Shown piece after piece: positions 50,501-62,233 of a stretch of 64,000 nt of DNA (position 1 is the stretch's first letter; the number at the start of each line of letters is the position of its first letter). The DNA is from Sodiomyces alkalinus F11. Taxonomy: Eukaryota; Ascomycota; Sordariomycetes; Glomerellales; Plectosphaerellaceae. Location: NCBI RefSeq assembly GCF_003711515.1, contig NW_021167086.1, forward strand, positions 2,022,289 to 2,086,288, given 5' to 3'. The notes under the pieces are model-generated. The model had not been told where the DNA came from and searched no databases. It was given only the letters and a program-made list of their open reading frames with translations. Both the position numbers and the translations under genes were made by a program.

Positions 50501-51094
50501 GAGGAACTGAATCAAGCTCGTTCTCGGCAACAGTTCATGGGACAACTGCAACAATACCCAATGGCAGGCTTCCCAGGTCAACAACATGCTCCCGATACAC
50601 ATCCTTTTGGGGTGAACATTCCGCAGTTCATGCAACCAATGGTGACGGGGATGGCGACCCCCCAGTCCCAAGCCCCATTTGGCGAACCTGGTCGGCCATC
50701 TTCACTGTCTCCCTTACCTCCCCAGGCCACCGGTTATCCTATGTCTTACTCTCCATCTCTACCACTCCAAACTCATCCCACAGGCAATGTCAACTCATTT
50801 TTACCGCCAGCGCTGACCCCTCAGCAAGCGGGAATGCCGTCATTCCAGCCGCAGCCTACGGGTGCCGACTCCTTCAAATCGTTGTCTGCATTGCAACCTT
50901 TGCAACCTCAAAAAACGGGACCTGTGCCCCCCGTCCGGTTTGGCATAACCGGCGAGGCCAAGCCCCTGGCCCCGCAGCCAACAGGCCGCCGGGCGAACCT
51001 TGCCCAAGCAAGTAAGTTAACAAGGAGAATCTAAATACGATGGACAAGCGCTGCTAACATGCTTCTAGCGCCGAACAATCCTTTCGGCTTCTAG
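47541..51094 (+). CDS. SLA1: Actin cytoskeleton-regulatory complex protein Sla1
   Basis: Endocytic adaptor of cortical actin patches. In yeast Sla1 binds NPFxD cargo signals, Las17/WASP and clathrin. Exons 47541-47738, 47789-49154, 49236-51011 and 51069-51094 join to 1121 residues. Visible domains: SH3-1 (about 5-66, ends PNNYVEE), SH3-2 (about 73-125, ALYEY to PANYIE), a PH-like segment (about 262-375), SH3-3 (about 378-435, VLYDF to PSSYIEV), SHD1 (about 527-583, KVRTWTDRS), SHD2/SAM-like (about 626-690, YDWFQFFLSCDV). A Pro/Gln-rich tail carries five LxxQxTG-like repeats (LPPQATG, LQTHPTG, FQPQPTG, LQPQKTG, LAPQPTG), the Prk1/Ark1 phosphorylation motif in yeast, and ends TPNNPFGF with an NPF. 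47541 is the first in-frame ATG (the upstream extension begins at a TTG) and matches the family's MGFxGIYRA start. No RIP damage. Confidence 0.96.
47739..47788 (+). other. SLA1 intron 1 (50 bp)
   Basis: GTACTG donor after the codon GAG, branch-like GCTGAC at 47774-47779, acceptor CCTAG at 47788. Phase 0. It joins the first SH3 domain to AQPMTRARALYEY; without splicing a TAA follows at once. Confidence 0.93.
49155..49235 (+). other. SLA1 intron 2 (81 bp, no stop, multiple of three)
   Basis: GTGAGT donor and TCAAG acceptor, with CTCAC near 49219 as a possible branch site. Splicing joins the KSS/R junction to PDVEKVRTW, the usual entry into SHD1. Because the intron is 27 codons long and open, the unspliced frame reads through and adds a hydrophobic stretch (HVLLPFSQ, FILYLC) foreign to the family. 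Confidence 0.85.
51012..51068 (+). other. SLA1 intron 3 (57 bp)
   Basis: GTAAGT donor, GCTAAC branch at 51052-51057, TTCTAG acceptor. It leads into a 26-base last exon that restores the conserved NPFGF end. Without splicing the protein would end in KLTRRI. Confidence 0.93.
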
Positions 51095-51627
51095 TTGATT
51101 GAGTTCTTGCAAAGTTCCATATTCCGTCGTCACTTGTACTCCTGAGGGGCGGCACCTGCACTTTGTGTCCCTAGTTATGTGCTTTCAGTTTCATGCATTA
51201 AGAATTCCTTTGCTTGGCCGTAGGGAAGCTTGGATAGGACATTTATTATTTATCAGACATAATATCAACCTATATCTGGTACCGGTTGAGATTTTGGCAT
51301 GTAATGGGGAGCCAGCGAATTCAATGCCCAGAATAGAACCTAACGGGGCACCAAACCCTCCACTCATTACTCGAGCCGTGTACATCACGACGCGGCTAAG
51401 GACATGCGTTTAGATCATCCCACGCAGATCAAAGCCTATAGCCGAATAAGGAACCTCGACCGATACCAGTTCAATTCTATAGGCGCCGGCGACAGCTTGC
51501 AGCCAGTCAGACACGGGGAAATGCAGGGCTCCAATGACATGGCGTAGCCAATACCATGCCCATTTACCAATGTGGGTTCAAAGGGCGTTAGGTAATTCAG
51601 AATGGGCGCCGGAACACAAAATCTTAT
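51095..51627. other. Convergent intergenic region / 3' UTRs
   Basis: 533 bp between the stop codons of SLA1 and the TLC gene. Base composition is normal, without RIP. A 104-codon plus-strand frame at 51099-51413 has no family features and begins at a non-ATG codon. No structured terminator or RNA gene seen. Confidence 0.6.
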
Positions 51628-52701
51628 TCAGGCCTTTCGTCGCCGTAAACGGCCTTCAACGGCCGCCGCTGGTTTGGCCTCAGTATGAGCATCGACGGGG
51701 CCGCGAATCTTTGTTTCTGTACCCGACGGCTGAGGTGGCTGAAAGCGTTTCCGAACTGCGCGGATCATCATGACAAACCAGTAGAAGTTGAGGCTGTTGA
51801 GGATGAGATTGCTGATCAGATAAGATAGCGCAAGCCAGCATGGGATCTCAGTTGTCCCTTTTGCAAAGCCCATTGTGTCCACGTTGTATCCGATCTGTGA
51901 AACGCCCACTCCATCGGGGGCCATCGCTGGGCCGGTGCTGAGGGCAGCCCAGATGTCCCCCAAAACCATGCATGACTGATACGTCCCGTAGACTAGGCGG
52001 CAGCTGAAGAACGTTGCAATGAGGACCAGTCCGTTGTAGAGTTGCGCCCTTGACCCGGTCAGGGCTAGCTTGTCGAGAAACCAATGAATATTGAGAAAGG
52101 GAGTGGAAAGCTCCCACAGGATGAACGTTGGCGCATAATAATTAACGAAAGGTCTCTATGGAAGATGAATATACGTTAGTACTAAGCGAATGCGACTACG
52201 GCGCTCAATACGACTCACAAACCCAAAGGAGTAGACGAGAAGTGCGCTCACGGCGTGAGCCAGAGTCCCGGGGCCGAAGACATCCATATTGCAGCTGGTG
52301 ACAACAAGGTCCCAGAGGAAGTACCCAGCCGCGAGAGCTTGTATCATGCCAAGAGCCCCAGTATAGCCCCAGATACGAGCCTGCCAGTCCATCTTGTTCC
52401 GTTCCGAGTCGACAAACATAATCCATAGCGCAAGAGCATTGATAAGCGTGCTCTGTACCAACGAGACCACGTGGGCGTCCCAGTTAACACGTCTCTTCCG
52501 GGGAAGCTTGTCGTACCTCTCGCCGACCAGGCATCTTGAAATGAAAGGCGAGATGGGCCAGTAGATAAATGTATACAGTAGGCAAGCGAAAAGTACTTCG
52601 TGGATGTGAAGAGGCAATGTGGGGAGAGAAAAGAATTCAGCCCATGGCTGGATTGCGTGGACAAGGAATGAAGGCGGTTTGAATGGGAACGGATCCTTCA
52701 T
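51628..52701 (-). CDS. TLC-domain multi-pass membrane protein
   Basis: TRAM/LAG1/CLN8 (TLC) domain protein of the fungal TMEM56/TLCD4-like group, probably in the endoplasmic reticulum or related membranes; its substrate is not known. Exon 1 is 52701-52219 (161 codons) and exon 2 is 52155-51628, giving 336 residues. Hydrophobic segments lie at about 34-55, 79-97, 112-135, 147-161, 170-187, 202-218 and 268-292. Family landmarks: RVNWDAHVVSLVQS (about 71-84), GYFLWDL with its Trp-Asp pair (about 126-132), RPFVNYYAPTFILWELS right after the intron, and LNSLNFYWF (about 278-286). The C-terminus is basic (RRRKA). The ATG at 52701 opens just before the first conserved part. Lag1-type ceramide synthases share the fold, but I do not see the double-His motif needed to call one. 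Convergent with SLA1; no RIP damage. Confidence 0.9.
52156..52218 (-). other. TLC gene intron (63 bp)
   Basis: On the minus strand: GTGAGT donor after TTT, a perfect TACTAAC branch sequence, and a CATAG acceptor. Phase 0. It joins LLVYSFGF to RPFVNYYAP. Confidence 0.94.
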
Positions 52702-52985
52702 TATCTCTCACGAAGACCTCTGTCTTGTCGATAACCTCGGCAGGATATGAGTGAGGTGATGCGTCGAGATAAGGCAACACGGGAGGCCTACCTAGGTAAA
52801 GAGCCTTCTCCAAACAACAGCAACGAGTGGTTGTTGAATAGACCGTAGTTTTACGGTTACGTAACGGGCACGGATTTGACCGAAGGATTGTAACCTGTCG
52901 CATAGGCACACGGACCACGACGTGGTCCCTAGGGGATCCATGCCTGACTAAGGGGACCTCGGGCATCAGGATATAACAAGGACGG
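52702..52985 (-). promoter_or_regulatory. Upstream region of the TLC gene
   Basis: About 280 bp of normal composition before the start codon, then the RIP-damaged zone begins. A 130-codon frame overlaps here (53029-52637) but runs into the TLC coding exon in another frame and looks accidental. No TATA box stands out. Confidence 0.45.
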
Positions 52986-53449
52986 ATACCGGAAAAGACC
53001 GGATAGGATCTAAATAATATAGTACCCATAACAGAGTCTTTACTACCTAAATTAAGGGTATAAGAGACTTATATAGATATAACTGAATATATATATATAT
53101 ATATATATAAGATTTCTGCTCTATTAAGTTAATTATATAAGTGCTATTTTAATATACGATGGTTATAAGCCCGGTTTATAACGCCTAAATAATAGATATT
53201 AATAAGGCTGCCCTATTCTACTATAAGGGTAATTATATTTTATAAGCACTTATTAAGTAACTATTATTAATCTAATTAGAGTAATTAAACGATTAATTAA
53301 CCTACTAACCTACCTATTAATTAATTAATTAACCGATAAATAAGTAAAGATATCTTCTAATATATCTAATATCGAATAGAAAGTAGCCGCTATTACCCTT
53401 ATTAACTAGAGGCCGATTTTCGGTTAACTTTCGACACGCCTATTAACTA
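52986..53449. other. AT-rich island border
   Basis: Very AT-rich, no open frame. It includes an (AT)n tract at 53087-53109 and repeats of TTAA/TTAATTAA near 53310-53335. It separates the TLC gene from the LINE-B copy. Confidence 0.6.
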
Positions 53450-56400
53450 TGGGCGCGTAATAAGAGTAAAATCGATAAAACCACCGAGATAGAGATTATA
53501 ACTACCGCCTCCCCCCCGGGATACTATTAAAGCGGCACCGTAATACCGGCGCTACGTTATAGCTGGAAGAGTTATAGGATAGCGTCCCCCTAACCTTAAT
53601 TATACAGAATTCGTAATAGACCCACTTTTCGTAACACGAGCGCTCCCCCCCCCCCTCCTAAGGCAGGATATAGCGCGGAACCGATATAAGACCGAAAGGG
53701 GACTACCGCGCCCCCCGGAACTAAGAGTAGCTAAGATTAAGGCAGAAATTTAGGCTTTACTAGCTAATAGGAACACGATTAATTAGGTTATAAAGCTCGT
53801 AAAGGAGCTAATCACGATACGTAGTACCCGTAACGACGCTAGTATACTACCGCTAGTATACCTATATATAACTATCCGCTATATTATCCGTAAAGAACTC
53901 TGAAAAGGAATAAGCGGTATAAGAGAGACCTAGGCTAATATTATAGCCCGAGTACCCGCGCGGCGTCGCTATAGAACCCCGCCCCCCCTAAAGTAATTCC
54001 CGTTAAGTATTACCAGGGATTAATAGTCTACTAAGGAACCCTCCCCGAAAACTAGCCCCTTAGAGCTAGGACCCTAAAGGAAATTATTTAAGCTATAAAC
54101 GCTATAACCACCTAATATAATACTATAATAGCACGGAAGCTACCTAGCGGATATATTTACTTTACCTTTACTAAAGGGGTATAATAGTAAACGACCTATA
54201 AGGAGTAATAAGTTAAAAAGGCCTTTAGTAAAGGAGCTACCCTAGCCGTATAAACCTACCCTATACTTACTAAGGCTATCCCCCGGGAGGTCCTTAACGC
54301 CCTATCCGAGGAGGACTTATTAGTATCCCTATAAGATATAAACCCCGAGGCTAAAATCCTCTAAGTATAATAACGAGTACCCCGCTATGGTACTAATAGG
54401 GTAATACTCCTCCTTATCGAATCGGCTTTACCGGAAAGGGTAATAAGCCTTATCCGGAATACCCTCCTCTTTAAAGGGGGTAACTATATCTATAAACTAT
54501 ATAATCCTGACTTTAGCCCCCTTAGGTGCTATAAATACCTATACTTCGGCTATAAGGCTAACGGCTACCTTATAGTAAAAAGGGTATATCGCTATTACGC
54601 TAAGCCCGAATTAGCGTACTTATAAGGGCTAGGATACTATAACGCTATAGCGCCTAACCGCTCCCGCCGTTATACTGCCTATACCGGAGACTATAATACC
54701 TTCGACGACTTATACCGATTACTAAGAAAAAAGACCGAGAAGATTCGCGAAGCGTATGAGTACTAAGCTAGAGATTTCGATATTACACGCTAAACCGAAG
54801 CGGTATACCCGCGGCAGCTATAGATCTTCTCCCTGATTATTATCGCTTAGGACTAGGACCGGCCCCTTTATAGGGGCCGGGGACGCCCCCCGAAAAGGAC
54901 TAAAGGATAGGAGGGCTCCCCGATACCTAGCCCGATAAGCGCTTATATAGTCCCCCGTAGGGCTAGTAAGGCACCGTAGTAAGAGCTATAGAGCTAGGAC
55001 TAAACCCCGGTTATACCAGGTATATTCTCTTAACCCCCCCCCCTACTAACTAATAAGAATCTAAATCCTTTCGTGGAATATAGAGAGGAGTTAGGCGTAG
55101 CGGGAGCTCCCTCTTCGGTACTATGCTAAGTATAATATAATGGTAATCCAGGAACCCGGCCTTAACCCTTTCACGAAAAGCCCTACCTGCCCCTCCTAAA
55201 GGGTATACCGGCTAATATAGGGAGGAGGCCGCGCCCTTATATATATATATAAGAGATACCCGCTATATATATAGACATGGCGGGCCTACCACGATACCTA
55301 CGCGGTTATATTTAGGATTAAAGATAATACCCTTATTATCTAGTTAATCTACTTAGAGAACTACTAATTAACTAGGATCCCCTAGAATATACCCCTATAA
55401 GATATATTCGATATAGTACTACCGCGGGGCCGCCACGTCCTTATAGGGGACTTTAACCTATACTACCCCCTATAGTTATAACCACCGCGTTATTACCCCC
55501 GGGCCGATACCTTACTTACCCTTATAACCGGGTAGAACCTAGACCTAGTAACCCCCTCTAGGACTACTATATAGTACTGCCCGGCCAGCGTGCTAGTATT
55601 ATTAACCTTATATAGGTAATATAGGGGCTCCGCTACGATTTCGGCGGCCCCGATAAGACCGTTATCAGATCGGACTATTACTTATAGACGGCCTAAATCT
55701 ACACGGAGATAAATATTATACCGAGTACCGCGATAATACCACCGCGGGATCTAGGCGGGCCCTGCTAAGTCTAGAAGGACTTTAACCCCTTATAGGTCCC
55801 CTAGCTTATAGCTACGTAACTATAGTAGACCGGCCCCCTTATAATACTAGGAGATATCGATTTAGTACTAGATAACCTAATCGGGGACCTTATAACTATA
55901 GCCGATAAGACCGTATATTGCCACCGCAGGGGCCCTCCTAGACTTCTACCTACCCCTTAGTGGAATATAGAGCTAACCGCCCTTACCTAGGAAGTAAGGC
56001 GCCTTTATAGTAGATATATATATAGGAAGTCACGGAACCTATAGGATAAGTTCTAGGAAGCGGAAAAGCGCCGCGATAAGGCTATAGCGGTAGCGAAGCG
56101 GCTATACTAGCGGTACCTACTATATAAGACTAGGAAAAACGATAACCTCCTCTAGCGATTATAAAAATAGGTATATATAAAAGGGGATATACCGCCGGAC
56201 CCCTTATTAATACCGCTACTAAGCCGAGATAATAGTAATAGCCTAGCCAATATATACGCGGAGAAAGGTAAAGTCCTTAACCGGAAGTTCTTCCTACCCC
56301 CCATCCTTACTACCCTTAGGCCTTTAGGCGCGGAATTCCCCCCTAAATAGGATATCCGCCACGACGTTACCGTAGTGGATATATAAGAGCGCCTTAAGAA

Positions 56401-59400
56401 GACTAAACCCTAGGCAGTACTAGGACCCGATAGACTCCTAGCAGGGCTCTTTAAGTTATATAGACTTCCCCTATACTAAAGACTAAACGCTATCTTTATA
56501 GTATACCTTAAAGCGGGTTATTACCCGAAGAGGTGCTATTACGCTACCGTAGTAGTCCTTAAGAAGGAAGGCTGGCCGCCGGCTAACTATAAGATAGTAA
56601 AAGGCTAATAACCGATATTACTCCTTTATATAACAGGTAAGGTCCTTAAGGAGATATTAGCTAACCGTATCGCCGCCGTAACGGAGGAGTATCGGTTCCT
56701 CCCGGAAGGATAAATAGATAACCGGATTAGGCGGAGTATAATAACGGTAGTATAAAGAGTGATAGAGGCTATAAGGGCGAGCTAGGTCTATAGCGGTACC
56801 GCTTCGATACTCTAACTAGATATTAAAAGCGCCTTTAATACTATCCCCTACTCTTATCTCCTTAAGGTACTTAAAAGGAAGGGATTCCCCTGATAGCTTA
56901 TTACTATAACTAATAGCTTCCTCTAAGACTATATAGTTTAGATATTACTTAATAGCGAAACGGCCCCCCTATAATACCTTTATAGGGGTATACCGTAAGG
57001 CTCCCCGATCTCCCCTATCCTCTTTATCCTATATATCTTTACCCTTTACGAGGAGCTAGAAAGAGTACCTAAAACGATAATAGCAGGATTCGTTAATAAT
57101 ACGAATATTATCGTCTTTAGTACGATAAAGGTATTATCTTACCGCTATATAGCGTGCTTACCTAAACTAGGAGATAGCGAGCGGACTATACTTCGAACTA
57201 GCTAAGTACGTTTATATCCCTTTTACGAAGTCACTCTAACCCTCCTTTACCCCGCTCCTCATTAACGCTACTTCGGTGCTAATAGCGGAGGCGATAAGGC
57301 TCCTAGGCGTCTAGCTTAATAGGAAACTCGATTTCCGGCGATACGCTAAAAAGGTAAAGAGCCGACTAGCTATAGAAATATACGCCCTCTTAAGGCTTAG
57401 TATAGTAACGTGGGAGTATAGCTTCGCAGATCTCAGAAGGTTATACCTTATAGTAGTAAGGCTAGTAGTGGCCTACTATGCCTTAGCCCTTTATAAGATA
57501 AGGGCCGGCCCCCGGTAAGGCCCTGTAGCGGTATTTATAGCGATATAAAACCAGTACCTTAGATTAGTAGCCGGAGCCTATAAGGCTACGCCGGTTAGGA
57601 TCCTCGAAAAAAAGACCTTTATCCCCCCCCCTTAACCTATATCTTTTAAGCCTAAGCGCCCGAAAGATCCTTTAGATATAAGAAAAAGGGACCGAAGATA
57701 AGATATTAGCCGGAGTATACGCCGTGACGAGAGCCCTAGTAATATCGAATCGGTATTATAGGCCCTACGCCGCCCTCGCGTAGATAGTATAGCTTACCGC
57801 CCTAATAACCTAGGCCGGAACCTCGCCCCTGCGGAAGGCCCTTATAAGGGAATACGGTTAAGCCTAGGCGGAAGTATAGCGGCCCTATACCTATACCGTA
57901 ACGGTACTAAACCCCCCCCCGATATAACGCTCCCTCCGGAAATATAAAGGGCTTCTTAAGCTATAAAGCTCCGTACTTACCTAAATTAGATTAGAAAAAC
58001 TAAGCCTATAAGTATTCCTAACTAAAGCGAGGGTACCGGGCTTCCTATTACCGCGGTACCTTTACGGGGATAAAGGGGCGGAAATAGCAGAGTATATAGT
58101 ATTCTAGTACTAGGAGGTAACCGAAGAGAACCGTAAGAACCTTTTCGGTACTATAGGGAGGCCACTTATAACTAGAGGAGACTTATACGACGTATTAGAA
58201 CACGATACTAAGGCCGGGGTAGTTATAAGGTGGTTCTTATAATGGAAGAGGCTTAAGGACTTTTACCTGGCCCTCGAAGTTATAGAGGCCTACGAAGATA
58301 CCCGTGATACCGAAGCGGAACCATATCGGGGATAGGGCGGTATAACGACTAATTAATTATTAGGATAGGGGCCTTATAGGCTAGGACCCCGGCGGTATCA
58401 ACGTGGTATTATTACGGCACTGACTAGCTCTTATTATTATTACCTCCCTTAGAGGCACTAATACTACTTTTAACGTACTTAAGACCCTATTAGGCCTAGT
58501 TAGCTAGCTAATACCGCTAAGGAGCTATAGCGGGACTAAGGGGGAGTCACTTATAAGATATTCTAAGAGTAGATCTATCTTACCCTTTAAGCGTCTTATC
58601 TAATAAGATAACTCCTATACCTCTACCGACGCGGTACCGCCACGACCGCGACCGGAAAGTAACGCCCGGTTTAGGCCCCGGCTAAAAGACCGGGACGCTA
58701 TCCTTAGGCGCTCCTTAGCCTATAATTTATTAGTATAGAACCACTACAGCACCGAAGGGGATACCTATAGTAACATTACTAGCGCTACTAGCGGCCTTTA
58801 ACAGTATATATACCTAATAGATATCTATAAGGCGTTACTATTACTTCTTAGTAGCGGAGGGGACCTATTAAGCTATTAGCTATATCCATCTTAATATATA
58901 CACGGTATTATTACGGTACTAAGGCAACTTATATCCTTATATAGACGGCGACTATTAGTATACTAATAATAGGCCGTGCTTATTCCCGTGGTATTAGCGT
59001 AAGCTTCTACGTTATCGGGGTAAGTACCTAGACGCTTACTATAACGAATATACCTACCCTATATTAGCGCTACGATACTACTCCGACGCTACCGAGGGCT
59101 ATATATAGTATAATACGAATTATACCGCGCTTATAGCGGCGGTTATTATTATTAGTATTAGTGTTATTAGGAGATAATATCTACGACTATTAGCACGCTA
59201 CTATTAAGACATCGCTATTCCACGAAAAGAACTTATATTATACTACTACTTTAGATTACTTATTTATATGTATAAATCGATACTATACTACCTAGTTAAC
59301 CCTACGCTATTACGTTACCGCGACGCTACCCGCGAGACACTTATAGTAAAACTATAATAGGACTATAATTAGAAAACTAAAGGGGTTTACTAGTTAGTAT

Positions 59401-60037
59401 AGACCGTAACGATATACCTACGGGACTATAAGCGGGAATAGATTAGGCGGAAAACCTATAATGAACTCGTTAGCGTTATAGGAGAAAGAGGGAGGATTAA
59501 GGTATAAAGGCCTCGGGGGATATTAACTATCTAATTCTTATAATAGAGTAGGGCCCTATTCCCCCTACTTACTACCGGATATAGCAGGAACCTACCTAGG
59601 GGAGGTAGGAGGCGCCTGTCTCCTTACCCTTTTTATTAACCGAACGGAAGGAATAAAGGCATAATCCTTAAAGGATATAGGGAGACCGAGGCTAAAAAGC
59701 CGTAGCTGCCGTATAGCGGAAGCGTGGTAGCGCCCCCTTAGCCCTAGCTCTACTAATAGAGATTAGCTTAGGCTAACTTACCTAACTACTAGTCTGCTAT
59801 ACTTCCTGTTAGCTATTAGCCTAGAGGTAAGATCCAGATACGTAATAGGGAAGAACTAGGGCTACGTTAGCCCCGTAACGGCACCTCTCTACTAAAGGAA
59901 GTATATAAAGGTTTTCCCCGGGTTTTACCCGGGCTTTTCCCTTTATAGCTACCCGAGAAGGACTGTATAGCCTAGGAAGGCTCCTGTAGATTAGTTAGTA
60001 TAGCGGAGTAAGATCGATAATAATAATAATAATAACA
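53450..60037 (+). mobile_element. LINE-B, near full-length copy (RIP-damaged)
   Basis: The longest LINE-B, about 6.6 kb. ORF1 spans about 53.65-54.8 kb with zinc-knuckle remnants at 54515-54620 (CYKYLYFGYKANG, where Cys/His positions partly read Tyr). The endonuclease is at about 55.05-55.75 kb with GDFN at 55446-55457. The RT, about 56.5-57.7 kb, contains a TGKVLKEILANRI-like block and a catalytic box at 57090-57101 reading FVNN. ORF2 ends near 58340. A 3' region of about 1.7 kb is shared with the other LINE-B copies and ends in GGAGTAAGAT then a TAA repeat (about 60013-60035). The 5' edge is an estimate. Dense TAG/TAA stops. Confidence 0.82.
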
Positions 60038-62233
60038 GTATCGGGTATATATTAGGAATAGTAACTTTATTTAGGGCGTAGAGGTTAACTATTATCCGGT
60101 CTTTACGTTTCCTATTCACGGTTCGCTATATAATAAATATAGGGGCTCCGAATAGTATAGGCTATATCGGTTACTCTATTCGTCCTTATAAAGTTCGTGA
60201 AGGGTCTTATCTAAGAACTTTTAGTTATTATAACTAAGATAGTATAGCTTCTGGCTAATCTTCTAATTATACTATCTATCGCCTAAGGGGACTTTTATAT
60301 ATTCTTCGGGAGGTATATTAATAACGCCTTAGTCGGTCTAAACCTTCGGATACCTTTTAATAATCCTACTAAACCGGCGTATAAAGCGGTTATTATATTA
60401 GTAGATTATTACTCCTTTTTTAGTAATCTCTATAGGGCGTTTAGGCTTTTAGCGATACCTAGCTTACCTTTAGGCGTGGTATACCCACGGAAGATATCCC
60501 CTTTGCCCTTAGTAGGCGGTTCCTCCTTTATACGCTTAAGCAGGATATCTTAAGCGTTATCGCGGTCAGTATACTAATAGCTATCCACGTGGAATAGCTT
60601 TATATAGCATAGTTTAGTGCCTTATATAACGACTAATAGTCGGTTATCGGCGTTAAATATAGGTATTATAGCTTAGTCATTAAGGATATAGTTCGGGAAG
60701 CCTTCTATAGCCGGGAAAAACTTTAGGGAGTTAAGGCTAATATCGGGTTTATTAATCGGTATAAACCTATACGCTTATAGTGGAATAATCAAGCGTTTAG
60801 CGGCCTTAAACTTCCGCTAGATTAAGGAATATTTAGCGAATACCCTTATAGGGACTATTAGGTCTTAGTAGGTGTTAATACGAATAGCTTCCTACATGTT
60901 AAGGATATCGAGGCTATTAGGATAGTCAAACTCCTATCCTAGGAGAAAATCGGCGTTAAGCTTAGGTATAACCTAAGCCCTAATATATAGGCGGCTAATC
61001 TTCGTCTTATTACCTACTATGCCTTAAACTAGTATAATAAAGGTAGCCTATCCTAGGGTCTTTATCGATTCTATACCCTATAATATGGTGTATTTAATAG
61101 AATCGATATACTTATCGGGAAATCGATTAAGGAGCTACTAGCTTACTATGTAGCTGGAGGCTCTCGAGTCGATATAAATATCGAATACCGCGCCTATAAG
61201 AGAACCACGGGCTTAGATCCCGGCGTACGTATACCCGTAAGGACTATTAGAAGGATCCCTAACTTCCTAGATAGCGCCGTTATTTAATAGCGAGTCTTAT
61301 CCGTCCTATCTCTTTAATTAGTATGGCTAAGAGTAAGTCTTCTTATAATAGATAGTCTCTGGATTTAATCTTATAGGCTAGTAGTATTTACTATACTCTT
61401 AGTATACCTAGTAGAGATCGGTGTACTTAGGTATAAATCCGGGTCCGTTAGCGACCTAGTATAGTTAAGTACCCCGTTTATTTTCCGCGCTATCCTTATC
61501 CTTAGACTCTATAAAACCCTCGGAGTTTACCTCGGTATAGTAATACTTATTTTCGGGCTTTATATTAGTATTATCTCCGGATATAGGTTCGGTAGCGGTC
61601 TTTTTAGCGGAGGCGTTAACCTAGTCTCGGGGTTAATCCCGGCGATAATTCCTATACTAGCGGTTAGATTACTTATTAGCGTTTAGTGTTAGTAGCGCGC
61701 GATTTTTATTTTAGTGGCGGAGCTAGCTTAATCCCGGGGAGTAATAGTTAGGCTAAGGCATACGGCGACGCTTAGATATTAGGCTAAAGTATTAGTCGTA
61801 ATACTATAAAGTAGGATACTAAATTACTATAACCGGTAGCGGAGCGCTATATATTCCGCGGTTAGTCTTAGTAAGGTTATATTAGTTAATAAGCTAGTCT
61901 TAGATTCCTTAGGTATAGTTCCGATACTATCCCGGTATTAGACTAGTTAGGTTATCTATAAAGTTGGCCTACTTCGCCTCGGGTCCTGGGCGGACTATTA
62001 TCGTGGTTAGAGTAGCGTTTAGCTTATCCTAAATAATAAATAGGTACTTCCCCCTAGGTTTATCGGCTACCTTAGCTAGTCGGACTACTCTATTAGCGAA
62101 TACGCGTACGTAGGTTATAGCGGTTAACGATATCTTCTAGGGTATACTGTTCTTAATATAGCTTATTTTCGGCTTTTTCGCGCGGGAGTTAGAACCGTCT
62201 TTTAAGGATATCCTTTTAATCCTTTAGCGTGGC
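60038..62233 (-). mobile_element. Second Ty3/Gypsy element, gag-protease part
   Basis: Minus strand, read right to left. A gag frame lies at about 62200-61650 (AITYVRVFANRVVRLAKVAD block). A retropepsin-like site is at 61170-61156, where the D-[ST]-G-A-S box reads DSRAS, a Gly-to-Arg change. A LLG.EFDYPNSLDILNM block at about 61000, typical of the end of fungal Gypsy proteases, is followed by an Ile/Pro-rich linker. RT is absent: the element is cut at about 60038 by the LINE-B end. It continues on the right beyond the LINE-A insertion. RIP-damaged. Confidence 0.6.

Noticed and set aside
51099..51413. 104-codon plus-strand frame after SLA1
   Set aside because: Starts at a non-ATG codon, lies in the 3' UTR region and has no recognisable domain.
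51628..52701. Call of ceramide synthase (LAG1/LAC1)
   Set aside because: The fold is TLC, but the double-His active-site motif of ceramide synthases is not visible and the conserved blocks are those of the TMEM56/TLCD4-like group.
52637..53029. 130-codon minus-strand frame upstream of the TLC gene
   Set aside because: Overlaps the TLC start in a different frame and extends into RIP-damaged DNA; it is likely chance.
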